Assembly: GCA_027922465.2 (NCBI GenBank)
Contig: BQMF02000471.1
Coordinates: 1-64,000, forward strand
Source of the DNA: Turritopsis dohrnii
Lineage: Eukaryota; Cnidaria; Hydrozoa; Anthoathecata; Oceaniidae
Length of the DNA: 64,000 nucleotides
Direction: 5' to 3'
Shown here: in pieces, positions 39,033 through 50,619 of the stretch
Layout of the letters: every line of letters starts with the position of its first letter
Numbering within the stretch: the stretch's first letter is position 1
Translations under genes and position numbers: made by a program
Notes under the pieces: model-generated
What the model saw: the letters and a program-made list of their open reading frames with translations, nothing else
Databases searched by the model: none
What the model was told of the DNA's origin: nothing

Positions 39033-40758
39033 CAGGGTGGCCCAAAAAAAAGCCTACCCTGGTTTAAATAGCTAATTCAGCCAAAAATATTTACATTGAA
39101 ATTTTGATTCTTATACCATTCGAAAGAAAATTTTATAAGCTTTCTAAAAATATATCATACGTATCTTCAGCATTATTACTTTGCGAGAAAATCAAATTTT
39201 TATCTTTCACTCAAAGTAATTAAGATTTAAAGATCAATTAAAACACTTTTAAAATAGAAATTTATGATATGTTAAATTACAAAGTAATAAACACAACAAA
39301 GAAAACTAATAAAAAAGTAAAACTAAGGGTAATGTCCTTCTACGTGGTATCCATTTCTTTGAATACACAACACAGATCTCCTTCTCATTTCTCTTATTGA
39401 GTTTTGGATAAATGGAGTTTGTGTGAGTTGTGTACATGCATCTTGAATTCTTCTTCTTAAATCAGCAAGGGTTGCTGCAGGTGTCTGGTAAACTTTGCCT
39501 TTCAGATAGCCCCAGAGGAAAAAATCAAGCGGGGTCAAGTCAGGGGAGCGTGCAGGCCATTCTGTATTCTGCCCAATAGCAATTACATTTCTGCCAAAAA
39601 TTTGACGCAGTCGATTGGTAACATTTCTTGTACGGTGAGCTGGAGCTCCATCTTGGGCCCACCAAACAGAATTGAAAAGAACAGGATAGAATCTCTGCAA
39701 ATTTGGCAACGCAAACGTATCAACCATCTGTAAGTAGGACCTTCCATTAACGTTCCCATCAAAAAAGTAAGGCCCGACAAGTGTTCCGTTCCCACAAATT
39801 CCTGCCCATACTGTCAGCTTACGACGATCACTTGACACATCAAATTGAAATGCAGGGGGGTTACCTTTTTCTGCATACATTCGGACGTTATGGTTATTTA
39901 CCTGTCCATTTAAAGCAAATGATGCTTCGTCACCAATCACTAAGTTGTACAAAAACTTTGGGTTATGGCATTGATTTTCAAACCATTGGCAAAATCTGAC
40001 TCTTCTCACAGAATCTCCCTGTTTTAGCTCATGCCGGACATGCATTTTGAAGGGATGCCACCGTAAATCATTTTGAACAATCCTCTGAAAAGTTGAACGG
40101 CTTACTGGAATTCCATTCCTCCGTGTACTTACTCTAGGATTGGCAACGAGAGCATTTCTTACAATATTCACATTCTGAGGCGTGCGAGAAGATCTACGTC
40201 GACCTGAATGTCCCTTATTCATGTTAAGACTGGTACCATTTTGCTGATATTTTTTAATGTTCTTGTGTATCGTTTTCTTGCATGGGGCGGCACGCCCGGG
40301 AAACCGTTAGCGGAATGCTTCCCTAACAGCAATGTAGCTTTTTGTTTCATGATATTTTGTTACCACAAGGACTCGTTGCTCTACTGTCAACTGCATTTTC
40401 AACCTCTTTAACATGCAAAAACATTTGTTTGATTTTTTAAGTCAAAACATTTGACGGACAAATTATTTCATTGTCCTTTTCATTACTTTGTAATTTGTGT
40501 TTATTACTTTGTAATTTAACGTATCATTAATTTCTATTTTGAAAGTGTTTTAATTGATCTTTAAATCTTAATTACTTTGAGTGAAAGATAAAAATTTGAT
40601 TTTCTCGCAAAGTAATAATGCTGAAGATACGTATGATATATTTTTAGAAAGCTTATAAAATTTTCTTTCGAATGGTATAAGAATCAAAATTTCAATGTAA
40701 ATATTTTTGGCTGAATTAGCTATTTAAACCAGGGTAGGCTTTTTTTTGGGCCACCCTG
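39033..40758. mobile_element. Complete mariner/Tc1-type transposon with about 260-bp TIRs
   Basis: Ends are CAGGGTGGCCCAAAAAAAAG and its complement, flanked by TA on both sides (the usual Tc1/mariner target). TIRs span 39,033-39,294 and 40,497-40,758 with only a handful of mismatches, so the insertion is young. It encodes one minus-strand transposase. Confidence 0.92.
39323..40222 (-). CDS. DD41D mariner-like transposase (N-terminus cut by a nonsense codon)
   Basis: 299 open residues. The catalytic domain shows IGDEASFALNG (first D), WWAQDGAPAHRTR (second D) and SPDLTPLDFFLWGYLKG (third D in PLD), with 41 residues between the last two acidic residues. An HTH region precedes (PVSRSTFQRIVQNDL). 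The frame continues upstream to an ATG at 40,394-40,396 (MQLTVEQRVLVVTKYHETKS), interrupted by TAA at 40,307-40,309 within EAFR-stop-RFPGRAAP. TAA is one C-to-T step from CAA. Full length would be 357 residues. The ORF start at 40,222 is therefore internal and lacks the first DNA-binding helix-turn-helix. Confidence 0.92.
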   Translation of the reverse strand: MNKGHSGRRRSSRTPQNVNIVRNALVANPRVSTRRNGIPVSRSTFQRIVQNDLRWHPFKMHVRHELKQGDSVRRVRFCQWFENQCHNPKFLYNLVIGDEASFALNGQVNNHNVRMYAEKGNPPAFQFDVSSDRRKLTVWAGICGNGTLVGPYFFDGNVNGRSYLQMVDTFALPNLQRFYPVLFNSVWWAQDGAPAHRTRNVTNRLRQIFGRNVIAIGQNTEWPARSPDLTPLDFFLWGYLKGKVYQTPAATLADLRRRIQDACTQLTQTPFIQNSIREMRRRSVLCIQRNGYHVEGHYP

Positions 40759-41267
40759 TATTTTAATCTGATCGAACGTTTTTTATTCAATTCATTCATT
40801 TAGCACGTGCATTTTTTTTCTCCTCCCGTGTGATCTTTTTAAGAAGAAAAACCATTTTTTCACCTACTTCTGACAGCACCCATGTTAGAGCGCGTAAAAC
40901 AAAAGCTAATAATAAGTTGAAAAGTTTTTTCTCTCTGCGTTTTGAGTGTATTGTTAAACTGATATTTGATTGGTTTAAAATCGCAAATAAAATCCACGTG
41001 AAGTTCACGTTCAGAATGCATTGTGTAAAGCAAGAAAGTCTACTAACATTTTAAATGCGACCGCGACAATGAACGGCTGAGTTAAGAACATGCAAGATTT
41101 GAAACACCAGGAACGTATTTCTCTTCACGTGCAAACGAGCTTTATTAAGCGATAAAGCCAGCAGCAAAGGAAGTCTTATCGCTGGTTTTAAGTGCAATAA
41201 TGTGGAGCAGGTGGTGATACAACGCAAGCTGAACATGGGCGGCGAGCGACGCCGCCTTGGCGGCTAG

Positions 41268-42102
41268 TCTATATATTAATAGCCGATTCTCTGTCTGTTT
41301 GTTTGTCTGTCACGCAAAATGGTAGATTGAGTTGTGAGCGAAATTATTTCTTTTTTTGTGTGCGACGTGAGTTCGAAGCAAATACATTGCAACCCCAATC
41401 GAACGTGACTTTTTTTGGCTGATGAACTAATAGGAATAACGTTTTGTTTTTATCATTATTGTTAGTTTTATATTCTACGTTGACTTGGCTTTGAAAACAG
41501 TACATCAACTAAATACAAAGAAACTAACTGATTAAATCTTTTGGACAAAAAGCAGCAGTGGCAGAACGTGGCAGCATGTGCGATTTGCCACTATCTCTTG
41601 CCTGACTGTCTGAGACGGGTGAACTTTTTTTTTGAGCAATCAAAATGTTTAAAAACCGATAGGTAAAAAAAGAGTATTATATCAAAACGAAATGTGTTTT
41701 TTTTTTTTTTTTTGCTTTTCTTTTAACAAATTAATTTCTTCTTTTAATTGTTAAGCGTTCTGATCGAACGTTTTTTTATTCTATTTATTCATTTAGCACG
41801 TGCCTTTTTTCTCTCCTCCGTGTGAACTTTTAAAGAAGAGAAACCATTTTCCCCCTGTTTGATAGCACCCTTGTTAGAGCGCGTAACTTTTTTAAAACAA
41901 AAGCTAATAAAAAGTTGAAGTTTTCTCTCTCTACGTTTTGAGTGTATTGTTACACTGATAAAAGATTGGTTTTACCAGAGGTTGTGACTTCGAATCTGCT
42001 TCTGGTTGAACACAAGTTATACGAGCCGTTTATAAGGAAATTTGATACAGTGATACAGAGCAGGTGGACATGGGCGGCGAGCGACGCCGCCTTGGCGGCT
42101 AG
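41268..42102 (+). mobile_element. Helitron copy D (family 1)
   Basis: 835 bp, TC start and hairpin-CTAG end at 42,099-42,102, followed by T as expected for insertion between A and T. Confidence 0.85.
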
Positions 42103-42495
42103 TATGTATATATCATTAGAAAGTTATTTTGATAATTAAGCCATGTAAATTAATGCACATCAAATAGTATGTGTAATCATTTTATATTTATACAAACATT
42201 TAGGATCTTTTTATGTGTTAGCAAATTATATGCAGAAAATTATCACTTCCAATTTTGCATGAGCAAGTTTTGTACCTGTGTTCGCCCAGACTCATATGCA
42301 TGCATATACATTTATCTTGAATTTGGTCAGTATCTCTCACTTTTCAGAGATCTTATTATTACAGTGTATTTTTCACAAAATGAACTTAACTTTGACAGAT
42401 ATTAATTGTGCTCATGTTATTTTCCTATTTCATCAGAATAGTTAAATTCATAAATCGAACTTTTTAGTTGTTAACTTGTTTTAGCGATAATTTTC
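42103..42495. other. AT-rich spacer before the integrase gene
   Basis: No recognisable gene or repeat. Confidence 0.45.
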
Positions 42496-44850
42496 ATGAT
42501 GGAAGGGACCCAAGCAGATATCCTTAACGATCCTCGAGTAACATTTGACAAATACATTGATGTCCAACTTTCCAAGAAAAAGTCAACGTTTATGTCTCCT
42601 TCTATATATAAGAAAAAACGTTTCCTTTCTGAAGAAGGAGAAGATCACCATAGATAATACCCTTAGAAGGCGTATTACTACCCTGTATTGGGGCTCAGTG
42701 ACATACTCTGCGTTCCTAGTGTTGAGGTAAGAGTGAAGAATTAATTTTTCGTAAGACTGGACTGGATGCAGAAAATAACCAAACCGATGAATTTAACAAG
42801 ACTGACGGACAATGCGACAGACATTCCATTTGTGTTGGATGTTTTACCGGGTATTCTTTGACAGATTCAAGTTTATACACCACCACAACTTAAGATTGCA
42901 GTTTTAAATGTTAAAATTCGTTCTCCTCATTTCTCCTGTCATTAGAATTTTCCTCCACTTGGTAAATACAAGCGTGTTGCACACACTGACAACATCTTTG
43001 ATATAATCGACAGAGCCCATAACAAATTAATCCACTCAGGAAAGCATAAAACGTTCAACGAGGTAATGTTCAATAAAACCTTTTTTTTCATAGTTTGATT
43101 GATAATCATAAAAATTTCGCAGTCAACGAGGGCACCTCATTTTATAGATTCGTCAAACCTATGCCAACATACCACACAAAGCTGTGAATTTTTTCATATC
43201 TTTATGTTCAACATGTGCTGAAAAAGCTCAGCAACAGTTTAGGGATCCTATCAAGCCAATCGTGGAGAACTGTTTCCTACAATGTGTTCAGGTACAAAAA
43301 AACTAAATCTTAGATGATTTGAAAGATTGAATGCAATTTGCAAAATCCATAAAAATCAAGTTTTGTGTACACGAAACTATATTTACTACTGCATGGTATT
43401 GCATTTTGATACTGTTCAGTAGAGATTTGTTAATTAAAATTCCCCACTATTGATTCTCTCGAAATAAGCGTGCAAGGAAATGATGTTGTTTTGATGCGAA
43501 AACAAAATTCAAATCGCTGAGTTAACTGTAGCTGAAAGAGTTATAAAAGTCTTCACAATTTTTTCGTGTAGCAAACTCCTCAATTCTATGACCTTGGCTA
43601 ACACGAAATCAACCTATCACTATGTCATTCATTTTAGTATGATTTGATCAGTCAAGAATCAAAACCAGATGGAAGCTTCAATTATATCGGCCATATAGTC
43701 GATCATTTTTCAAAATTCCATGTTCTTTTTCCACTGGAATCAAAAGGAGGGTACAAGTGTACCATGAAACATATCGAAAGGTTTATTTCAGTATTTGGGT
43801 TACCTAAAATTATTCACTCCGACAATGGCCCAGAATTTGTAAATTCAGTGATGGACTCACTTTCCATACTATGGCCAGGTAATTGTAGCATCGTGCATGG
43901 TAAACCATGTCATCCACAATGTCAAGGTCTCGTCGAACAGGCGCATACAACTATTAGAAAAATGTTGTCCGTAAAACAAAAGGAAACAAAGTCATCAAGT
44001 TGGAGCAATTGGTTGCCAGAAATACAGTGTAAGTTTTATAAATATTATGATGTGTCAAAATTTGTTTAAATAACAATCTCCTGACAAGCCATCACATTTT
44101 TGTAAACACAAATTGACCTGGTACTAATATCTTTTACAGTTATACTAAATACAACTCTCCCGAGAGGTCACAAAAAGACGCCATATGAAGTTGTGTTTGG
44201 TTTTAAACCAAATTGCGTTGATCTTCTTGGTGAAAATCATAGGAAAATCGAAGAAGATTTTATAAATAATATCATAGAAGATGATGTGCCGATTTCAGTA
44301 CAACACCCTGATTTTAGTCTACATGCAACAAGTGAACAGGATACCGACGATTCATTTAAACCGTCTGTGAAAAAAGAAATGAGCTCGGGAACGAAGTGCA
44401 CGCGCAATTAATTGCTAACGCACAATTAATGAAGCAAAAGAGTTCGCGAGGGAAACGCAGGAAGATTGCGGATTTTTCCCTTGGCCAACACGTAACAGTT
44501 GCCATTCCGAAAAAGTGATATGCGGCGGCTTCCCTGTATTGTCGTAAATAGAAGTCACGGTGACCAGCCAACGTACAAACTGTTGTGCAGCGAGGGTACA
44601 CTACAAGGACGCTTTTCTGGTTCCGTCTTGATGCCTTATCCCGGTCTAGTGAAATGTAAACTTCCTGATGGTAATAACATTTCGCTATCTGAAGCTGTCA
44701 AGAAAGTTTGCAACGTCGTACAAATTTTTTGTCGCTGCAAGGGTTCCTGCAATAATAATGCCTGCCTTTGTTTTAAAAGTAACAGTCTGTGTAAAGACCG
44801 TTGTCACAAAAAAAACAGAGTTTGCACAAACGTAAAATCAACGAACTGTG
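42496..44850 (+). pseudogene. Multi-exon Ginger/KRBA2-like integrase gene, frameshifted
   Basis: Exons by splice signals: first exon about 42,496-42,726 (itself broken); 42,946-43,062 (39 codons); 43,148-43,291 (48 codons, with HKAVNFFISLCSTCAEKA); 43,638-44,028; and 44,140-44,850. An H2C2 zinc finger spans exons 2-3 (RAHNKLIHSGKHK and CSTC). The DDE core follows: YDLISQ, IHSDNGPEF and GLVEQAHTT, then ILNTTLPRGHKKTPYEVVFG across the next junction. The last exon holds a small beta domain (HGDQPTYKLLCSEG) and a cysteine-rich tail CRCKGSCNNNACLCF. Frameshifts near 44,385 and 44,517 break that exon. Type: Ginger/KRBA2-like integrase. Confidence 0.82.
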
Positions 44851-45810
44851 GTAAGGTTGTTTCTTTTTTAATTTTTTAAATTGCGTATACCTTGTGGCAA
44901 CACCACAAACGTGATGAACAGAAAGATGCTGTTGATGCTCTCCTGTCCCTCAAGAATCCTGTAACACAGTCAGATAAGATTGGTATGTGACCTGCACAGA
45001 CCTTTTCCCGTTCATACCGAAGTAAAACGTGTTTTGCTAAACTGTGTTTAATTAAAACAAGTTTTAAACAAGAGCCAGATGGCGCAAAACGGTAGCAGCA
45101 AACGTACTTGCCAAAAGAATACTTTTAAATTTGAAATTTTACTTAAAGTTCAAACGTTCTGTAAACGTTATTTCTTGAGATATCTTACTGGTGGAAAACA
45201 GGCATAAACAATATTATAATGTTTAAAATTACTAACTCGTGTAAATAGGGTCTAATCGCTACACACCAGCAATTTAATTTATTAGAAGACAAAAGAATTA
45301 TACATGCATGAGCTGTTTATGACGTACGTTTTTTTATAAGAGCTTATGTAGAAAAAAAAACGCGTTTCTTCGAAAAAATAATGTATGTTTTGAATTATAA
45401 TTTTTTGAAACCGAAAATGAATTCAAACAGATAACTGCCTTTTTTTAACTCGATTTTTGAAAACCTTGATGTTTAAAGACATAACAGATAGCTAACAAAC
45501 GTAGAAAGTAATAAGAAAGTCTGATCTGTGCTTTACTGACACGAAAACATATCTATTTTCAAGTGCCAAAGTTCATTGATTCAGTGCCATAAAAGTAACT
45601 AAAAGTCCCAGTTTTATGTAGACCTATTTGATTAATATCCATTCCTTCATCAATTAAGTGATAAAATATCAAAGAAAACGCATTTTCAATGTATGTGATT
45701 GAAAACCTTCGAAAATTCAAAAGGCTGCGTTCGTTCATTAGAATGTATATTGAGTTTTTAGTGGGGACTCGCATAGTCTAAATCGTAGGCTAAAAACTGT
45801 CGTTTCGGCC
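44851..45810. other. Intron-like sequence, one possible small exon
   Basis: About 44,933-44,981 reads KDAVDALLSLKNPVTQSDKI before a GTATGT donor and could be an exon. Otherwise no gene. Confidence 0.35.
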
Positions 45811-45851
45811 GGAGTAGTAGTAGTAGTAGTAGTAGGAGTAGTAGTAGGAGT
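45811..45851 (+). repeat. (GTA)n microsatellite
   Basis: About a dozen GTA units with two GGA interruptions. Confidence 0.9.
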
Positions 45852-45943
45852 CCAAGGGTGTTTTAATACGGTATTCGCTTTCGCTGCTACCGTAATAAAA
45901 CAACATAGCGAGGTAGTTTTAAGTGTGTTTTATTAAAACAAAC

Positions 45944-46398
45944 ATGGCTGAATCTTTGAAAAACATTATCAAGAAGAAAAGATCACGTCATTGGGAAGAA
46001 AATGAAACAAAAACTTTGGTTACAATTGGGCAGAAGAAAACTTTCAGGAGAGGCTTAAGTCATGCGCCAGAAAGAAAGCAATATGGTGCGAAATAGCTAT
46101 CTTTTTGAAAGCAAATGGATACGAAGATCGAGATGAGGATAGCTGCAAAACTAGAATGCACACGCTAACAACAGCCTACAGGAATTACAAAGATTGTAAA
46201 ATACATAGCACGGGCACTGCTTCACCTAAAAAGTCGCCTTGTTATGATGAGATTGAGCAAGTGATGGGGGATAAACCAATAACGAAGCCACCTCATTTGT
46301 TTTCTTCATCTGGCGACACCCAAACAGCATTACATTTTCGCGTGTCTCTTGTGTTGGTATTTCTATGTTTGTCTTTCCAAATAGAACTTCCCGAATAA
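45944..46398 (+). pseudogene. Myb/SANT-like DNA-binding domain, one frameshift
   Basis: From the ATG at 45,944: MAESLKNIIKKKRSRHWEEN, then TKTLVTI, where one T seems missing near 46,026. The other frame continues ENFQERLKSCARKKAIWCEI, FLKANGYEDRDEDSCKTRM and LTTAYRNYKD, the three-helix pattern of Myb/SANT-like (trihelix) domains, ending around SPCYDEIEQVMGDKP. Such domains bind DNA and are common in transposon-derived genes. It lies on the same strand between the integrase and the Ulp1 exons and may belong to the same unit; that is inference. Confidence 0.6.
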
Positions 46399-46689
46399 GA
46401 AATTTCAAGTGACAGTGAAGAGATTGCTTTAGCAATAAAGAAAGGAGGTGATTTTATAATAAGAAGTCTACAATTTTTTAATAAGCTACCAAGCTCAGAT
46501 GTTGTTTAAAAAATGACTATTTCTAAGTGGTAATTAACTCGTTGTTAAGCATGAATCGAAAATATGCATATGTCCCGTCCTGAAAACGTTTTTGTACGCT
46601 TTAGCTGCTGGATTTAATGTGAAACATTATAGATTAAACATTACAGCAAAAATATATCTGGAGAAATTTCGCGAACCTGAAATTCCAGA

Positions 46690-47055
46690 GGAACAAAAAA
46701 AGATGAATCAAAAAAATATAAGACGTTCCTGGAAGACTGCCTGAAGAATGGTACGCTGGAAAAATTTTTACAAGAAGCCAGGGATAGGTCCTGTATTCAG
46801 CTGTTATGTTGTCGCGTTTGTGGTGGTTACAAAGGTATGGCAGTGTTAGAGGAAAGGAAAAAAAAATACCCTACTCTCTCATTATACAGGGATCGAATAA
46901 ATAGAGACGGTGGAGGAGACTGTGTTCTGCCGTTCCTAAATAAGCACTTTCCAAAGCGAATTCTACGCGGAGGACACTGGGGACCGAAAGTAGACTATTT
47001 AGAGGCGAATATATGCAGATTGTTCTACCATAAACACGAACTGGAAAGTGCGTAA
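46690..47055 (+). CDS. Candidate exon of unknown domain
   Basis: Open frame with good protein composition: KYKTFLEDCLKNGTLEKFLQ, RDRSCIQLLCCRVCGGYKGM, then YRDRINRDGGGDCVLPFLNK and RGGHWGPKVDYLEANICRLF. Cys pairs CC..C suggest a metal site. Its 3' end (ELESA, then TAA) lacks a clear donor. I do not recognise the domain. Confidence 0.4.
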   Translation, partial: GTKKDESKKYKTFLEDCLKNGTLEKFLQEARDRSCIQLLCCRVCGGYKGMAVLEERKKKYPTLSLYRDRINRDGGGDCVLPFLNKHFPKRILRGGHWGPKVDYLEANICRLFYHKHELESA

Positions 47056-47584
47056 TTTACTGTTTCATTATACACATTTACTGCTTTTATAAGAGATGTA
47101 TCGTTTTCAGTGCTTCTTCAATTCATTTTCCCCTTTGATTTAACGTAATTGGTTAGTTTTCTTTAAAGCTTAAATAATAGCAATTCACAAATCATTAAAC
47201 ATGTAGGTACGGATGCACCCGAAAGACCTGTAGAATCCGTCGAATATAAAGTAACTGTTGATAACTGTTGTAAGCTATTTCTACTTACTGAGTCCTGCAA
47301 AATGTTTCACAATATGCAAACATAACTGATATCTAAAACACTCTTTTTTTAAGCTGCGCCAACGACAGAGACTAATAAAGTTGCAAAAATTGCTTTAAGT
47401 GAGTTCAAATACATCTTCATAATAGCTGTCATGTAATTTATCAATCCTACACACTTCATTTCGTTTTAGACCAGTCCTTTTGTACCACACCAGACAAAGG
47501 TTTATATCTTTCATTGTTATTTCACCACATTGTTAGGTACAGGTACACAATGGCGTCTTTTCCATAGTCATTTCTTCCCTACAG
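47056..47584. other. Intron-like sequence
   Basis: No convincing exon; a short KVAKIALSEF-type piece near 47,375-47,400 is possible. Confidence 0.35.
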
Positions 47585-50500
47585 CAACACGGTGTTATGG
47601 CGGGAAACATTTTGGCCATTTTCCGAAGTGTGAAGATAACCGATGGAATGTGACGCGATACTCTCTCGATGAATGGTTGGTTGAATGATGACGTAGTGTA
47701 CGCGTTTCAAAAAATCCAATTGAAACAAGCAAATGTAAATACATTTATTTATCATTAAATTGTTAAAGGATATAGCAAAAACTACTTTTTCATAATCATA
47801 TGGAATCTGATGTTTTAGAATTCTGCCATAGTGTTAATCCCACCAGCTGAGATGGTTTATTTAATGGAAATAAACGATAATAATCCCCGGAAACGAAGAA
47901 AGTTGTAAGTTGTTACTTTTCATTAATTTGATTATAGCTAGATGACAATCCTAAATGTTATTAAAAAATTAATTCAATTTTTCTTTGATAGAAAGATTTG
48001 AAGAACATCAATTTGATCATCGGATGTCACTGTTACAAAAAACATTGGACGATTACTGTGAGTTTCATGTAGAGGTCAATGGAATACATTCAAGAAATTC
48101 CAATAACAATCATCATGTTCTGTTACAACTTAGGCTTTCTTTACAAACCCGATGAGAATAGTCCACTTGAATCCATTTGGAGAACTACCTAATGAATTAT
48201 CAAATGTTGAAAACAGGTGGAAGTAAGTAAGATAGGCGATTCCCAATGGGCACGCGACGTTATTTCAACGTTGAATTTTGGTTGAATTATGGTCGGTCGG
48301 TCGACAACCTATAATCAACCTTGGTTCAAAGTTGTAAAAATTACGTTGATTCGACAAACGTTTTTTCAACGTTGGTTCAACGTTGTTTTGGCAACGTTAG
48401 ATGAACGGAATAATTACCAACACTTAATCAACGTTGAAATTGCAACGTTGATGTAACGTTTGAAAACCAACGTTGAAACAACATTGTATCTTTTAACGTT
48501 ATTTCAACGGATGCAAATACAACGTTGAACCAACGTTGCGGAAATGACGTTTCATCAACGCTGTTATGTTCACCGTTGAAACAACGTCTGAAAACTAACA
48601 TTGATACAACATTTGCAAATCAACGTTGAACCAACATTGGATCGATAACGTTATTTCAACGGAAGAAATTTCAACGTTGAACCAACGTTTGAAAAGTGAG
48701 GTTGATGCAGCGTTTGTAAATCAACGTTGATACAACATTGGATCAATAACGTTATTTCATCAGATGGAAATACAACGTTGAATCAACGTTTTAAGAATTA
48801 TGTCACATCAGTGCTGTCAATGTCTTAAACTCTGTTTAAGTAGAGCAGAAGTTAATGCTCGAAACGTGTTAAAAACACCACCTTGTGAGTTCACATAAAC
48901 TTCACGCCATATCACACAAAAAAAAGGTTATTCACCTTGGGAATCATTAAGAAAATTGTTGTTAAAAGGTTTTCTATATAAAGTATACGATTTCCTAACA
49001 ATGATTGTGATTAATTTTTAGATGCCGTTGTAAAATCAAGTGCAACAACCGAAAGTGTAGTTGAGGACGAAGTGAAGAAATTCTTGAAGTATGCGCCGGA
49101 AAGGAAAGGAGGAGTGAAGAGAAAAGAACAAAACTAACGCTGGCCGTTATTTCAGTTACTTTATTTTTTATCTGATACCATCACTCGTGTTTTTAACATT
49201 CTTTTTATAATGAATCAAACAATCGTGTTTTCATAATTCTTTTTAATGAATCAAAAGGTCTGAAGTTTATCTAGAAATGCCTCAACAACGATCGTCACTT
49301 ATATTCGGTTCCTCGGTTTTTTGATCTTGATTTTTAAAATTATTTTCAGTTTATATACACATGTATATATATGTTAATGTTTTATGTTTTTTTGTTTTGT
49401 AAGGAACGCGTTTATAAGGAACCTGAGGCTGAAAATGGCTTAAAAATAATGAATTGCTCAGGAAGTTACTAGGCTGAAGAATGAAAAAACAGCAACAATT
49501 TTCTTTTTCTGAAATGTACTAAATTCTTGTGTGATGATAATAATAGAAACGTGTCACGCCAAATGAAAAAACACAGTTAAAAAGCAAGGAACTTAATAAG
49601 AACCTTTGAAGCTGAGAACTCCAGCCCTAAAGCAAGTGATCAGGTTTCTTATGAAAAAAGAAAACGTGTATGAAAGTCATTGTATATATTTATTATATAT
49701 TTGTTAAGAAACATGCTAAAACGGAATTTGCTGTTATGTCTTGTCTCTAATGTAAAATGAAGTTCTCTTTCAAGCTGATCGAAATCATGTTTTAAACCAA
49801 TATTAAGTCAAGGTTACACATCAAACGTTGAATCAACATCAGTATGTCAACGTTGAAACTGCCATGGTGAAATAACGTTGTCTCTGCTTTCAAATTCAAT
49901 CATAATCCAACGTTGGTTCCGACGTTGGGAAGTGACGTTGCATCAACGTCTGCTCATCAACATTAACACAACGTTGAATATAAAACGTTGAATCAACGTT
50001 GGTATTTTAACGTTGTAACTTAGTCTGTGAAATAACGTTGTCTCACCTTTCAAATTCAATCATAATTCAACGTTGTTCCGACGTTTTGGTGTGACGTTGA
50101 TTCAACGTTGAACCAACGTTCGCGTGCCCACTGGGTTGTTGTATTATGCTCAGTCGGCTTTTGGAATATAAAATGTTTGAGCCAAGTCACAGATATATCA
50201 TTTAGTTTTCATATTTTTAGTGATTACCTAAATAAAGTATATGGACTGCAAAATCATCTTCCTGTCGAGACGGTTAACCACGCTAAGCAATTAGATAGCG
50301 TTTCGTGTGGTTTAATTTGCTTAATGGTCAGTAAAGAATAAAAGTTGTTCATATTATTGCTGCACTATTATTAATTATTGCATTAATTATTCAGTTTTCA
50401 GAGAAACTCATTAAACAACAGGAAATACCATCCGAACTTCAGCAACAAGAGATTGTCAAATATCGATTGTTAATTGCTGAACTAATCCTGAACTATGAAG
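47585..50500 (+). pseudogene. Ulp1-type cysteine protease in six exons
   Basis: Exons: 47,585-47,734, 47,819-47,904, 47,992-48,057, 48,134-48,222, 50,221-50,326 and 50,402-50,500, all with GT/AG borders. Exon 1 has RYSLDEWL then NDDVVYAFQKIQLKQ, the entry motif of Ulp1 domains. Exon 3 has GCHCYKKHWTIT with the catalytic His; exon 4 RIVHLNPFGEL with Asn at the Asp/Asn position; exon 5 KQLDSVSCGLICLM with the oxyanion Gln and catalytic Cys. A 4-bp duplication (TTGG) in exon 1 shifts its frame; otherwise the exons are open. Such proteases cleave ubiquitin-like or viral polyproteins. A 1.9-kb TIR element lies in the intron between exons 4 and 5. Confidence 0.78.
48242..50135. mobile_element. TIR element packed with CAACGTTG words
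   Basis: Inverted ends start CCCA(A/G)TGGGCACGCGA. Dense subterminal arrays of CAACGTTGA/TCAACGTT words occupy about 550 bp on the left and 330 bp on the right. The central 1 kb is AT-rich. A cysteine-coding piece (49,023-49,061) lies behind an acceptor-like TTTTTAG. Both flanks show TT, like the related AACGTTA element at 32.1 kb. It sits in an intron of the Ulp1 gene. Confidence 0.8.
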
Positions 50501-50619
50501 GTACATCAAGTATTTGAGTTATGTTAAATCAGACATTTTCTAGATGCCTGCTAATCACAAACCATTACAACTAAGAATCATTCTTATTTAAAATGAGATT
50601 GTTAATTAAGTTGTCAATT

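Larger units (their letters stand above)
38516..41267 (+). mobile_element. Helitron copy C (family 1), interrupted by a mariner-type transposon
   Basis: The same TC start and hairpin-CTAG end. The 1.73-kb transposon at 39,033-40,758 lies inside. The last 250 bp before the terminus differ from copies A, B and D. Its CTAG joins directly to copy D. Confidence 0.85.

Noticed and set aside
37226..42139. Repeated small ORFs with RSNVF..FIHLARAF or KSSPVSDS phrases
   Set aside because: They recur only because the non-coding Helitron copies repeat; frames drift between copies.
46226..46435. Minus-strand ORF opposite the Myb-like exon
   Set aside because: Antisense shadow without motif.
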